Source: Candidatus Acidiferrales bacterium
GTDB taxonomy: Bacteria > Acidobacteriota > Terriglobia > Acidoferrales > UBA7541
DNA length: 8,724 nt
Assembly: GCA_030043155.1 (NCBI GenBank)
Contig: JASHYE010000517.1
Span: 1-8,724 of the forward strand
Reading direction: 5' to 3'
Of this stretch, positions 1 through 7,263 are shown in pieces (the stretch's first letter is position 1; the number at the start of each line of letters is the position of its first letter). Below the pieces are notes generated by a model that saw only the letters and a program-made list of their open reading frames with translations, was not told where the DNA came from and made no database searches. Made by a program: the position numbers and the translations under genes.

Positions 1-158
1 ATTCGCCCAATGTAGCCAGATTCTTCGAAGGCGCCCGCCAGCACAACCGTCGCGTATGCACGCAGGTGGCGATGACGAGGCAAACTGAAACTCGAATGCA
101 GGGTTTCAATTCCAGGAGTGACGCGGCGAAATTTGACAGTGCCGCTCGGTGCTCGCAC
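1..158 (-). CDS. AraC-type transcriptional regulator, N-terminal cupin part (partial, cut by window edge)
   Basis: An open minus-strand frame runs off the left edge. From the GTG at 158 it reads about 52 residues, including R-R-V-T-P-G-I, then LPRHRH, then AYATVVLAGAFEESGY. The pattern 'LPxHRHxxAYAxVVLxGxxEExG' is, as I know it, typical of the cupin-like sensory domain at the start of a group of AraC-family regulators; the histidines are the usual cupin metal or ligand positions. The helix-turn-helix half would lie outside the window, so DNA binding is inferred. Start choice is uncertain: another in-frame GTG lies at 191, a TAG closes the frame just beyond it, and neither GTG has a clear Shine-Dalgarno. 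The gene is divergent from the methyltransferase at 448, so the two may share a control region. The frame is too short to judge the whole family; some other cupin protein is possible. Confidence 0.55.
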   Translation of the reverse strand, partial: MRAPSGTVKFRRVTPGIETLHSSFSLPRHRHLRAYATVVLAGAFEESGYIGR

Positions 159-447
159 GCTTAATTGTAAAGCTGAACCTACAACGGACACAATGACAAG
201 CTAGGAATCTCACCCTGAAATGTTGGATTCATATCACCTGGTGGGATACAACCGGACGCGCGTTTCCACCCGATTGGTATACGGACACGTTTAGTATCGT
301 AGAGGATCGAGTCATCTCATCATATTGGCGGGGTACGCGACGATCCAACTGCTGATTCGCTGTGCCTACGGGACGGGGCCGGATGTGCATTCCGTGGTGT
401 GAACAAATTGCTGTGGCAGGAAATCGGTTGAGTGTAGATTCAGGAAC
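159..447. promoter_or_regulatory. Divergent intergenic region between AraC-type gene and methyltransferase
   Basis: This 289-bp stretch separates two divergent genes and should hold both promoters. I found no convincing -35/-10 pair: a TTGGTA (274-279) and TAGTAT (292-297) are only 12 bp apart. A small perfect palindrome CACC-T-GGTG sits at 235-243 and could be an operator half, but it is short enough to be chance. Just before the methyltransferase start, AGGA (442-445) is the only Shine-Dalgarno-like run and is unusually close to the ATG. Confidence 0.3.
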
Positions 448-1263
448 ATGAAAGAGAGCTCGCGGCGGGAATTTGATGCGGTCGACCGCACGGCGGATCC
501 AAATGATTTCGTAAAATACCTGGACACGACCCGGGCGACAGATTTTTTCCGGCAGATCAAGCAGCGCATGTTGGAGATGCTGGAACTGCGCGAGGGCGAA
601 AGCGCCGTGGATCTGGGATGTGGCACCGGCGAGGACGCGCGTGCGATGGCTGCGCGATCAGGGCCGCACGGCAGCACGGTCGGAGTGGATTTGAGCGCGA
701 CGATGATTGCCGAGGCGCGGCGGCGGTCTGGCAGGAACACGAGTGGCATCGAGTTTATTCAGGGAGATGTGCAGAAGCTACCGTTCGAAGACGAATGCTT
801 CGACGCCGTGCGCACAGAGCGCGTTGTGCAGCACACTCCGGATGCGGAGGCGGCGATCGGTGAGATGGCGCGCGTGGCGAAGCGCGGCGGGCGAATCGTG
901 ATCTGGGAAGGCGACCTGGACTTGTTCATTATTGACGCGGCGGATTACGAAACCAGCCGCGTGATGCAGCGGTTCCTCTGCGACGGATTCCGTCATGGCG
1001 ATATTGGGCACCGGCTATACCGGGCATTCCTGGAATGCGGCTTCGCGGACGTGCGGACGATACCGCTGGTGGGGCGATTCACGGATTTCGGGTTGATCGA
1101 GAGCGCGTTTGATTTGCCGGCTTCGGTGGAGCGGGCGGTAGAGCAGAAACTGATCGAGGCAGAGCGAGCGGCCCGGTGGCTCGAATCACTGCGCGAGGCG
1201 GCGAGAGTAGGAGACTTTTTTTCGGTGATTGGCGGATTTATCACTTTCGGACGCAAGAGATGA
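448..1263 (+). CDS. Class I SAM-dependent methyltransferase (Methyltransf_11/25 type)
   Basis: The 271-residue protein is a complete Rossmann-fold methyltransferase. Motif I is VDLGCGTGED (residues 54-63), the SAM-binding glycine loop. The acidic residue of motif II is D81 in VGVDLS. GDVQKLPF (106-113) is the motif around the adenine-contacting acid, and FDAVRTERVVQH (118-129) followed by AKRGGRIVIWE (144-154) gives strands 4 and 5. The N-terminus (VDRTADPNDFVKYLDTT) and C-terminus (ending ITFGRKR) match the usual extent of small-molecule methyltransferases of this group, so it seems full length. The substrate cannot be read from the sequence. The frame is closed by a TGA at 400-402 and the ATG at 448 is the only normal start; its ribosome site (AGGA, 2 nt away) is poor, so translation may be weak or leaderless. 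It stands alone: divergent neighbour on the left, 450 bp without a gene on the right. A broken, inverted partial copy lies at about 2330-2500. Confidence 0.87.
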   Translation: MKESSRREFDAVDRTADPNDFVKYLDTTRATDFFRQIKQRMLEMLELREGESAVDLGCGTGEDARAMAARSGPHGSTVGVDLSATMIAEARRRSGRNTSGIEFIQGDVQKLPFEDECFDAVRTERVVQHTPDAEAAIGEMARVAKRGGRIVIWEGDLDLFIIDAADYETSRVMQRFLCDGFRHGDIGHRLYRAFLECGFADVRTIPLVGRFTDFGLIESAFDLPASVERAVEQKLIEAERAARWLESLREAARVGDFFSVIGGFITFGRKR

Positions 1264-1526
1264 TCCTCACGGACGGCCCGAGCATGGCGCCGGATGGAGC
1301 GCAAATGGTTCCCTCAAATAGCAAGAAAACGCAAGTTGCAGCGGCGGGCGATGCGTTACTTTTGCCCGGAAGGTGACGGAGGACGCGAACAAGTTCGAAT
1401 CGCCTTGCGTAGGAGACAGTCTGAAGCAAGTGTGAAAACTATCGAGCCAGTTGCACGAAACTCTGCGATGGCATCTTTCGTGTCCACGGTTTCCTCTTGG
1501 ATTGGCAAAAATGCACCAACCAAGAT

Positions 1527-1555
1527 GTGTCAACTAATAGGGAACAACTTAGAAT
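1527..1555 (+). promoter_or_regulatory. Candidate sigma70-type promoter upstream of the DUF1579-like gene
   Basis: GTGTCA (1527-1532, 4 of 6 to consensus) and TAGAAT (1550-1555, 5 of 6) are separated by 17 bp. Transcription would start near 1562, just ahead of the hairpin at 1571-1649, and give a leader of about 150 nt before the ATG at 1715. The score is moderate and such pairs occur by chance, so this is a suggestion only. Confidence 0.3.
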
Positions 1556-1570
1556 AGCTTGGAACGCTTC

Positions 1571-1649
1571 GCTTGCACTTTTTTGCCATTCTTTGCCGAC
1601 CTGCCAGTTTTGCTGCGTGTGCATCCGAAAAAAGCAAGAAAGTGCAAGC
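1571..1649. repeat. Long imperfect inverted repeat (16-bp arms)
   Basis: GCTTGCACTTT (1571-1581) is exactly complementary to AAAGTGCAAGC (1639-1649), and pairing continues inward through one T-G step and TTGC/GCAA, giving arms 1571-1586 and 1634-1649 around a 47-nt centre. There is no U-tract after either arm, so it is not a simple terminator. It may be a structured leader of the following gene or a tiny palindromic mobile remnant; flanking target duplication is not evident beyond a TC on each side. Confidence 0.5.
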
Positions 1650-1714
1650 TCAGAATGTGTAGCGCCTGTATTCTGCGATCCGTCCGGCGTCATCATGGAA
1701 TATTGACGACAAGC

Positions 1715-2470
1715 ATGAAGAAATGCTTCGAAATTATTTCGCCGCTGCTTTTGGTATGTTTGTTCAGCCTGGGAGTAGAGAGAAAAATGTCCCAGAAGTC
1801 TTCGCAAAGCCTGTCTGATAAGGCGCGTTCGTCTTTCGCGCGTGTCTTAATTTCTAACGGTCCATCGCCCCAGATGCCCAAATCAGCCGCCTCGGTATTT
1901 GGCTGGCTGGTGGGCGACTGGGAGGCCAAAGTCTACGACTACAGACCGGGTAAATCTCCCCAGTGGGTTGGCAACGGCGAATGGCATTTTTCTTGGGTTC
2001 TCGAAGGACGCGCTATCCAGGACGTTTGGATCGTCCCAAAACTGATGGATCGAAATTCCAGGACGCCTAAAGATCACAATCGGTACGGAACGACCCTGCG
2101 CATCTACGATCCAAAAATTGATGCCTGGCGAGTGTTTTGGTTCAATCCGGTCACACAGGATCGGACTGAAATCGTCGCCAGAAAGATTGGCAATGACATC
2201 ATCCAACAAGGCATCGATGATGACGGTTCGTTCGTGCGATGGATATTCACGGATATCAAGCCGAATTCATTTGTGTGGCGCGGCGACTCTTCAAAGGATG
2301 GAGGCAAAACCTGGCAATTGGATTCGCAGTTCGTCGTCCGCCGCGTCAATAAGCAACAAGTTCAGGTCCGCCTTCCAGATCACGATTCGCCATCGCGCTT
2401 CGCCACGCGCGCTACTTCTCCGATTCTGGGCTACCGACGCGCACAAGTGGCTCAACGTGCCTCACGATAG
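1715..2470 (+). CDS. Exported DUF1579-like protein with an aberrant C-terminus
   Basis: The chosen ATG gives 251 residues beginning MKKCFEIISPLLLVCLFSLG, a likely signal peptide (Lys-Lys, then a hydrophobic run), so the protein is probably exported. An upstream extension is possible in frame but has no signal-like start; no clear Shine-Dalgarno precedes 1715. From about residue 50 come features I associate with DUF1579-like, lipocalin-type beta proteins: WLVGDWEAKV, then GEWHFSWVLEGRAIQDVWIVP, YGTTLRIYDPKIDAWRV, DGSFVRWIFTDI and WRGDSSKDGGKTW. Function is unknown; such proteins may bind small hydrophobic molecules. The family normally ends a few residues after the GGKTW strand. Here the frame instead continues from about 2330 to the stop through DNA that matches the reverse complement of the methyltransferase gene, so roughly the last 45 residues (including QVQVRLPDHDSP) are probably not family sequence. 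The gene may be intact in function or on its way to decay. Confidence 0.6.
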   Translation: MKKCFEIISPLLLVCLFSLGVERKMSQKSSQSLSDKARSSFARVLISNGPSPQMPKSAASVFGWLVGDWEAKVYDYRPGKSPQWVGNGEWHFSWVLEGRAIQDVWIVPKLMDRNSRTPKDHNRYGTTLRIYDPKIDAWRVFWFNPVTQDRTEIVARKIGNDIIQQGIDDDGSFVRWIFTDIKPNSFVWRGDSSKDGGKTWQLDSQFVVRRVNKQQVQVRLPDHDSPSRFATRATSPILGYRRAQVAQRASR

Positions 2471-2500
2471 CGTAATCGCCATCGTTCGGAATGCCGAAAC
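2330..2500 (-). pseudogene. Degraded inverted fragment of a methyltransferase gene
   Basis: Positions 2330-2424 match the reverse complement of 855-951 inside the intact methyltransferase at about 86% by eye (about 11 mismatches and three single-base gaps in 97 columns). Read on the minus strand with frameshifts, it gives AKR, then RIVIWKADLNLLLIDAADDE, against RIVIWEGDLDLFIIDAADYE in the intact protein (residues 149-168). Weaker similarity (DYAIVRHVE versus FDAVRTERV) suggests the remnant reaches about 2500. The SAM-binding motif I part is absent. Frameshifts and an in-frame stop on the minus strand mean it is not a working gene. It overlaps the 3' end of the DUF1579-like frame in antisense orientation. 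It may derive from a local inverted duplication or from a different methyltransferase paralogue that once lay here. Confidence 0.65.
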
Positions 2501-2980
2501 TCTGCGGCGCTCCATGTCGATTTCCGCGTGGTACTAGTCTTCGGATGCCGATGCAAAGCGCCAACCCATGCACTGGGGACCTGAATTATCCCGTCGTGTC
2601 CGTGCGATCGAAGTGCGGGCGACTCTGCGCTCGCTCGAAAAGCGCACGGGCGGGAAGTGCATCGACCGTATCTAGGGACACGCTTAAAAAAATTGCCGCA
2701 GGCATATAGGCATGGGCCCGACGGGTTGGTCGAAATGACCATGCCGCGCGGTGCGAAATGAGGCGTTCGTCGCGGGAGATTCTGTTAGAGACAAGAGGTC
2801 ACAACCGTTCAAGACAGTTCACGCCACGCATGGTATGAGCGTGAAGCCTTCGACACAAAGATTGTCTTGGGCGAAGATGCGGCGAACCAGTTGCGTGACG
2901 ATGTCTGGGGTCAGAATTCGCATCTTTTGTTGCTGGTGAGTGACCACTTGTCACTCGTAACTTCCGCGGAGGGGTGCACG
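2471..2980. other. Gene-poor region before the permease
   Basis: I recognise no gene. The left end holds the tail of the inverted methyltransferase remnant. A short plus-strand frame (2538-2675) and an open stretch in frame with the permease from about 2789 (reading HAWYEREAFDTKIVLGEDAA) have protein-like composition but match nothing I know, and may be remains of lost genes. Relatives of the permease are often preceded by a PadR-type regulator gene; none is visible here. A good Shine-Dalgarno (GGAGGGG, 2968-2974) closes the region. Confidence 0.45.
2938..2956. repeat. Perfect 7-bp inverted repeat upstream of the permease ribosome site
   Basis: GAGTGAC (2938-2944) and GTCACTC (2950-2956) enclose a 5-nt loop. 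It ends 11 nt before the Shine-Dalgarno run at 2968. It could be an operator or a small leader hairpin affecting translation; no U-tract follows, so it is not a terminator. Confidence 0.45.
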
Positions 2981-5422
2981 ATGTCGACATTGATGCAAGA
3001 CATTCGACAGGCCATCCGCATCCTGGCCAAAACACCGGGGTTCGCGGCGATCGCCATTTTGACACTGGCGCTGGGGATCGGCGCGAACACGGCGCTATTT
3101 TCCGTGGTGAATGGCGTGCTGCTCAATCCGCTGCCATATCCACATCCCGAACAGCTCGCGGCGCTCTATGGAGCGGCTCCCGGATTCGATCACGTGCCCA
3201 TCGCTTATCCGAATTTTCTGGATTGGCAGCGCGATAATCACTCCTTCTCATCAATCGCGCTCTACAAGAACGAAGATTATAACTACACGGGCGCGGGGCT
3301 GGCGGAACGGCTGAGTGGTTACATGATTTCCGCGGATTTTTTTTCGACGCTCGGCGTGCATGCGATTCTCGGGCGAACGTTCCGGCCCGAGGATGACCAG
3401 CTCGGCGCGGCGCCAGTGGTGGTTCTCGGCGGAGGGCTCTGGCAGCAGAGGTTCGCGGCTTCGCCGGATGTCATCGGCAAATCCATTGTGCTGGACGGCA
3501 CTTCGTACACGATCATCGGTGTGATTCCCGCAAGTTTTACCTTCCGCGGAACCGACCGCAGCGTGTACGTCCCTATCGGTCAGTGGAGCGAACCGATGTT
3601 TCACGACCGGCGCATCGTTTTCAGCTCGGAGATGATCGGACGTTTGAAACCCGGCGTGACGATCGCCGAAGCGCAGGCAGACCTCGCGACTGTTGCGCAT
3701 AACCTCGAAATGACGTATCCGGACGCGGATAAGAGCATTGGCGCTATGGTTGTTTCCATGAAGCAAGACATGATCGGAAATGTGCGGCCGTTTCTGCTGG
3801 TGCTTATGGGAGCGGTGGGATTCGTCCTGCTGATCGCCTGCGTGAACGTTGCAAATCTCCTGCTCGCACGCGCCACGGGACGCTCGCGAGAGTTTGCGAT
3901 TCGCGCGGCGCTGGGCGCGAGCAACGGCCGAATCGTTCGCCAGCTTCTCACGGAGAGCACTTTGGTAGCCGGCATGGGCGGCGCGCTAGGGCTTTTGATC
4001 GCATACTGGGGCACGAAAGCGGTGCTCGGAGCGCTGCCGGGAATACTGCCGCGCGCGAACGAAATTTCACTCGACGGGCGCGTGTTGCTGTTTACGGCGC
4101 TGCTTTCGTTTTTCGTCGGAATCTTTTTCGGTCTCGCGCCGGCGCTGAAATCCTCGCGTGCGGATTTGCAGGAAGTGCTTAAGGAGGGTGGGCGCGGATC
4201 GAGTGGCGCCCGCCACCGGCTGCAGGCAGTTTTCGTCGCCGGCGAAGTGGCTATGGCACTGATTCTGCTTGTGGGGGCGGGACTGATGATTCGCAGTCTC
4301 GCGGCGCTGTGGCGCGTCAATCCAGGCTTCAATCCCAGTCAGGCGATTACGTTTAGCTTGTCACTGCCGACATCACCCACGACGACGACCGCAGAAACAC
4401 GCGCGCGGTTGCGCCAGTTTGATGCAACGATGCTGTCGATACCGGGCGTGGAGGCGGTCTCCGCGACGCTTGGCTCGCGTCCGATGCAGCACGATTCCAC
4501 CGAAGCCTTCTGGATCGAGGGCCAGCCGAAGCCCGCGGAGCTAAATGACATGCATCAATCCTTGTTTACTCTGGCCGGGCCCGGTTTCCAGAAGGCCATG
4601 GGCATTGCGCTTGAGCGCGGACGGTTCATCAGGCCGCAGGATAATGAGAATTCACCGATTGTAATCGTTGTCGACGACGTTTTCGCTCACCAATTTTTTC
4701 CCGACGAAAGTCCGATTGGCAAGCACATCAACCTGGCAACGTTCGGCGTGCAGGCGGAAATTGTTGGCGTCGTCAAACACGTGAAGCAGTGGGGGCTTGA
4801 CGCAGATCCGAAAGGGGCCCTCGAAGCGGAATTTTTCTATCCCTTCATGCAACTTCCGGACGAAATCATGCAACTGGCTGCCACTGGGGTCGTCGTCGTG
4901 CTGCGTGCGAAAGGCGATCCCGCAGCATTGATGGGGCAGGTGCGCGCGGCCGTAGGGCAGCTTGATCCGCGTGACGTGATCTACAACGTTTCAACAATGC
5001 AAGCAGTCGTCGCTCGCTCGTTCGCGGCGCGGCGATTTACAATGATCTTGCTGGACATTTTCGCCGCGCTGGCGCTCGCGCTTTCGTGCGTCGGAATCTA
5101 TGGCGTAATTTCGTATCTCGTGGGGCAGCGCATCCATGAAATTGGCGTCCGCATTGCACTCGGAGCGCAGACGGGCGACGTGCTGCGACTGATTCTGGGC
5201 GATGGTGCACGGATGGCACTCGCGGGAATCGGCATCGGGATCATCGGCGCGCTGGGTTTGACGCGATTAATGTCACGGATGCTTTTTGCCGTGAGCGCTA
5301 CGGATCCGCTGACGTTCGCGGGTGTCGCCGTGCTACTAGTCATTGTCGCGCTGGCGGCGTGTTACTTGCCCGCTCGCCGTGCAATGAATGTCGATCCAAT
5401 GGAAGCGCTGAGGTACGAGTGA
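2981..5422 (+). CDS. ADOP-type orphan ABC permease (MacB/FtsX family)
   Basis: The 813-residue protein has the layout of the acidobacterial duplicated orphan permeases. It begins MSTLMQDIRQAIRILAKTPGF, with a first membrane helix at about 20-46 (LTLALGIGANTALFSVVNGVLL), then a MacB-like periplasmic domain. FtsX helices lie at about 269-385, starting PFLLVLMGAVGFVLLIACVNVANLLLA in short runs and followed by the coupling segment REFAIRAALGAS. A further helix at about 415-440 (EVAMALILLVGAGLMIRS) precedes a second periplasmic domain, and the second FtsX block fills 685-813, ending YLPARRAMNVDPMEALRYE. MacB relatives move substrates or do mechanical work across the inner membrane using a separate ATPase; no ATPase is encoded here, hence 'orphan', and the substrate is unknown. 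ATG 2981 is chosen because GGAGGGG (2968-2974) is well spaced and the family starts here; the frame itself is open further upstream. Confidence 0.92.
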   Translation: MSTLMQDIRQAIRILAKTPGFAAIAILTLALGIGANTALFSVVNGVLLNPLPYPHPEQLAALYGAAPGFDHVPIAYPNFLDWQRDNHSFSSIALYKNEDYNYTGAGLAERLSGYMISADFFSTLGVHAILGRTFRPEDDQLGAAPVVVLGGGLWQQRFAASPDVIGKSIVLDGTSYTIIGVIPASFTFRGTDRSVYVPIGQWSEPMFHDRRIVFSSEMIGRLKPGVTIAEAQADLATVAHNLEMTYPDADKSIGAMVVSMKQDMIGNVRPFLLVLMGAVGFVLLIACVNVANLLLARATGRSREFAIRAALGASNGRIVRQLLTESTLVAGMGGALGLLIAYWGTKAVLGALPGILPRANEISLDGRVLLFTALLSFFVGIFFGLAPALKSSRADLQEVLKEGGRGSSGARHRLQAVFVAGEVAMALILLVGAGLMIRSLAALWRVNPGFNPSQAITFSLSLPTSPTTTTAETRARLRQFDATMLSIPGVEAVSATLGSRPMQHDSTEAFWIEGQPKPAELNDMHQSLFTLAGPGFQKAMGIALERGRFIRPQDNENSPIVIVVDDVFAHQFFPDESPIGKHINLATFGVQAEIVGVVKHVKQWGLDADPKGALEAEFFYPFMQLPDEIMQLAATGVVVVLRAKGDPAALMGQVRAAVGQLDPRDVIYNVSTMQAVVARSFAARRFTMILLDIFAALALALSCVGIYGVISYLVGQRIHEIGVRIALGAQTGDVLRLILGDGARMALAGIGIGIIGALGLTRLMSRMLFAVSATDPLTFAGVAVLLVIVALAACYLPARRAMNVDPMEALRYE

Positions 5423-5776
5423 CGGATAGTCGCGCCAGCGGCCACAGGGTCGAAAATCATTGCGTGCGTGGTGGATTGGGATGTGTAGACACGCTGTGAC
5501 ATTTACAAGCAGTTTTCGGGGTGCTCAATAACGTGGTGTTGAATCAGGTTCTCGTTTCCTTGGCGACGATCAGACAGCGGCGCTGATCACTGATGCCATC
5601 CAGGAAGGTGGCACTTGCTGGTGTGGCAGCATTGTGAAGCAGCGCCAAGGCGGTGCGGATTAGCGTATCTTCCTGGGCGACTACCGAATCGGAAGTAAGC
5701 TGCGGCATGGAAGCTATATTGCGGAATCGCTTCTGTGGAAGTCCAGTACAGCCGTTTGCAGAGGGGGGCCTGCCCA
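5423..5776. other. Spacer between permease and receptor-like gene
   Basis: No gene is recognisable in these 354 bp. A minus-strand frame (about 5544-5777) is open and has plausible composition, but it resembles no family I know and overlaps the ribosome site of the next gene. I see no clear terminator after the permease stop. TATATT (5714-5719) resembles a -10 but lacks a matching -35. Confidence 0.4.
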
Positions 5777-7159
5777 ATGAAAGCTCACGGCGACTTGTAC
5801 CATCTCTTTCTGCTTTTGTGCTTCGTGTTGATCCTGAGCATTTGGTTCCCTGTCGACAACGCGGCGGCCGCCCCCAATCCCGTGCGCGTCACTCTCGGCG
5901 AGGCAGTTGTCCCGCTGAACGGCCCGTGGAGGTTCCACACCGGCGATGATCCTCGCTGGGCGGACCCCAACTTCGACGATTCTTCCTGGGAAACAGTTGA
6001 CCTAACACCGGCCGTTGGCGCTCACGACTCTGACGTGGGCCTGACCGGTTACGTTCCGGGTTGGGGGACACGCGGCCATGCTGGTTATTCCGGGTACGCG
6101 TGGTACCGGATTCGCATTTCTGTCTTTGTACCTCAGGGTAAAGCTCTCGCGCTGTGCGCTCCTTACTATGTCGACGGCGATTATCAAGTTTTCGTAAACG
6201 GCAAACTGTTAGGCGGAACAGGCGATTTTTCGAAGCAGCCGCCTGTTGTCTACAACATTCACATCCCCAAGTTTTTTCCGTTGCCGCAATCGCTTGTCAG
6301 CGTACCGTCCGACAACCAAAGCTCGCTCATCGCCGTTCGGGTCTGGACGCCTCCTGTCCTCCTCGGAACTCCGGATGCTGGCGGAATCCATATAGCGCCG
6401 GCCTTCGGCACAACGCAAGGGGCCGAATCCCTTTACCATGCCCAATGGTCGCAGATGATCGAGGGCTATATCGTGGACGCTTCCGAAGGCGTGCTCTTCT
6501 TAGTTCTCGCGGTGATGGTTTGCACTTTGATTCTGTTCGATCGCTCCGATGCCGCGTATTTCTGGCTTTTCACCGCACTTGTTCTGATCGCGTGCGCGCG
6601 TGGCAATCAAGCGGTCTTCTTCTGGTGGCAGTTCGAGAGTATTCATGGATTCGAGCTGACAACAATTGTTACTTTTGTTCCCTTGAGTATCGCCGCCTGG
6701 ACACTCGCCTGGTGCTACTGGTTCCGTTTGTCTGAGGGCGTTTGGATATCAAAGCTGATCGGCGTTCTCGCCGCGCTCTTCGTCGTATCGGAATTTTTGC
6801 GCCGCTCCTGGTTTTACGGCGTCTTTCCACATTGGTTTAACAGTGCCGCATTTTTCTGCATCACTTCCGTGCGCTGGCTGTTTTTACTCCTGACGCTCTT
6901 CATCATTTTCCGCGTCATGTCCCGTCAGGACCGCGAAAAATGGTTTGCCTTACCCGCACTGCTATTGGTGTCCGTCGGTCTGTTTACGCCGGAACTAGTG
7001 AAGCTGCACATTCCGGGAATATGGTTTCCATTTGGCGTGGGCGTTTCTCTCAGCGAATTTGCCTATGCAATCTTCGACGTGGCCATGTTCCTATTGTTAC
7101 TGCATCGGCTTTATTCCTTCCGCCTCCAGCAACAGCCAGCCATCGCTTGTTCCACTTGA
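5777..7159 (+). CDS. Membrane receptor-like protein: galactose-binding-like domain plus 7 membrane helices, no output domain
   Basis: The 460-residue protein has a signal peptide (hydrophobic core LFLLLCFVLILSIW, likely cut near AAA-AP at about 32). Residues 38-215 look like a jelly-roll fold of the glycosidase sugar-binding type: PLNGPWRFHTGDDPRWADP, FDDSSWETVDL, YAWYRIRISV and VFVNGKLLGG are its usual signposts. From about 240 come some seven hydrophobic helices, for example GVLFLVLAVMVCTLILF, YFWLFTALVLIACA, WLFLLLTLFIIF and the last one FAYAIFDVAMFLLLLHRLY. This plan recalls 7TM-DISM-type receptors, in which the helices usually lead into a SpoIIE phosphatase, histidine kinase or cyclase. 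Here only a short tail, FRLQQQPAIACST, follows, so the output domain is missing, and no shifted frame downstream restores it. The ATG at 5777 is preceded by GAGGGGGG (5761-5768) at good spacing. It may act with a separate partner or be a truncated relic. Confidence 0.72.
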   Translation: MKAHGDLYHLFLLLCFVLILSIWFPVDNAAAAPNPVRVTLGEAVVPLNGPWRFHTGDDPRWADPNFDDSSWETVDLTPAVGAHDSDVGLTGYVPGWGTRGHAGYSGYAWYRIRISVFVPQGKALALCAPYYVDGDYQVFVNGKLLGGTGDFSKQPPVVYNIHIPKFFPLPQSLVSVPSDNQSSLIAVRVWTPPVLLGTPDAGGIHIAPAFGTTQGAESLYHAQWSQMIEGYIVDASEGVLFLVLAVMVCTLILFDRSDAAYFWLFTALVLIACARGNQAVFFWWQFESIHGFELTTIVTFVPLSIAAWTLAWCYWFRLSEGVWISKLIGVLAALFVVSEFLRRSWFYGVFPHWFNSAAFFCITSVRWLFLLLTLFIIFRVMSRQDREKWFALPALLLVSVGLFTPELVKLHIPGIWFPFGVGVSLSEFAYAIFDVAMFLLLLHRLYSFRLQQQPAIACST

Positions 7160-7239
7160 CGGGATCTGAACTCCCCAGTTTCGACGGAGCGCTAGGTCAA
7201 CCGTGCGGTCACGGACTTCATAATGCAGCTAACGGGACG

Positions 7240-7263
7240 CCTGTGCTTGAGCGGGAGCACAGG
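7240..7263 (+). repeat. 8-bp perfect hairpin downstream of the receptor-like gene
   Basis: CCTGTGCT (7240-7247) pairs with AGCACAGG (7256-7263) across an 8-nt loop, 81 nt after the stop codon. There is no U-tract, so it is not a classical intrinsic terminator; it might stabilise the 3' end of the mRNA. The AGGTGA at 7261-7266 can alternatively pair with TCACCT (7285-7290). Confidence 0.4.

Larger units (their letters stand above)
1264..1714. other. Gene-poor spacer after the methyltransferase
   Basis: No frame here resembles a known protein. Several short frames stay open on both strands, which is expected for moderately GC-rich DNA, and none has a good start signal. I see no intrinsic terminator after the methyltransferase stop. 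The right half holds a promoter-like pair (1527-1555) and a long imperfect hairpin (1571-1649), described separately; both lead into the gene at 1715. Confidence 0.5.

Noticed and set aside
1294..1557. Plus-strand frame of 87 codons after the methyltransferase.
   Set aside because: Arg/Lys/Gln-rich translation without family resemblance, no ribosome site, and equal-length frames are open on the opposite strand.
1439..1807. Minus-strand frame of 122 codons overlapping the start of the DUF1579-like gene.
   Set aside because: It overlaps the signal peptide region antisense, shows no domain, and the plus-strand frame is better supported.
3601..4332. A 243-codon minus-strand open frame inside the permease.
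   Set aside because: Shadow of the permease coding strand: rich in Ser, Arg, Pro and Ala, no family resemblance, no ribosome site.
5544..5777. Minus-strand frame of 77 codons in the spacer before the receptor-like gene.
   Set aside because: No recognisable domain, no clear ribosome site, and its start overlaps the Shine-Dalgarno of the plus-strand gene. It could be a relic, but I cannot support a gene.
6154..6735. A 193-codon plus-strand frame overlapping the receptor-like gene.
   Set aside because: The other frame has a signal peptide, jelly-roll motifs and membrane helices; this frame is Arg/Ser/Cys-rich without motifs.
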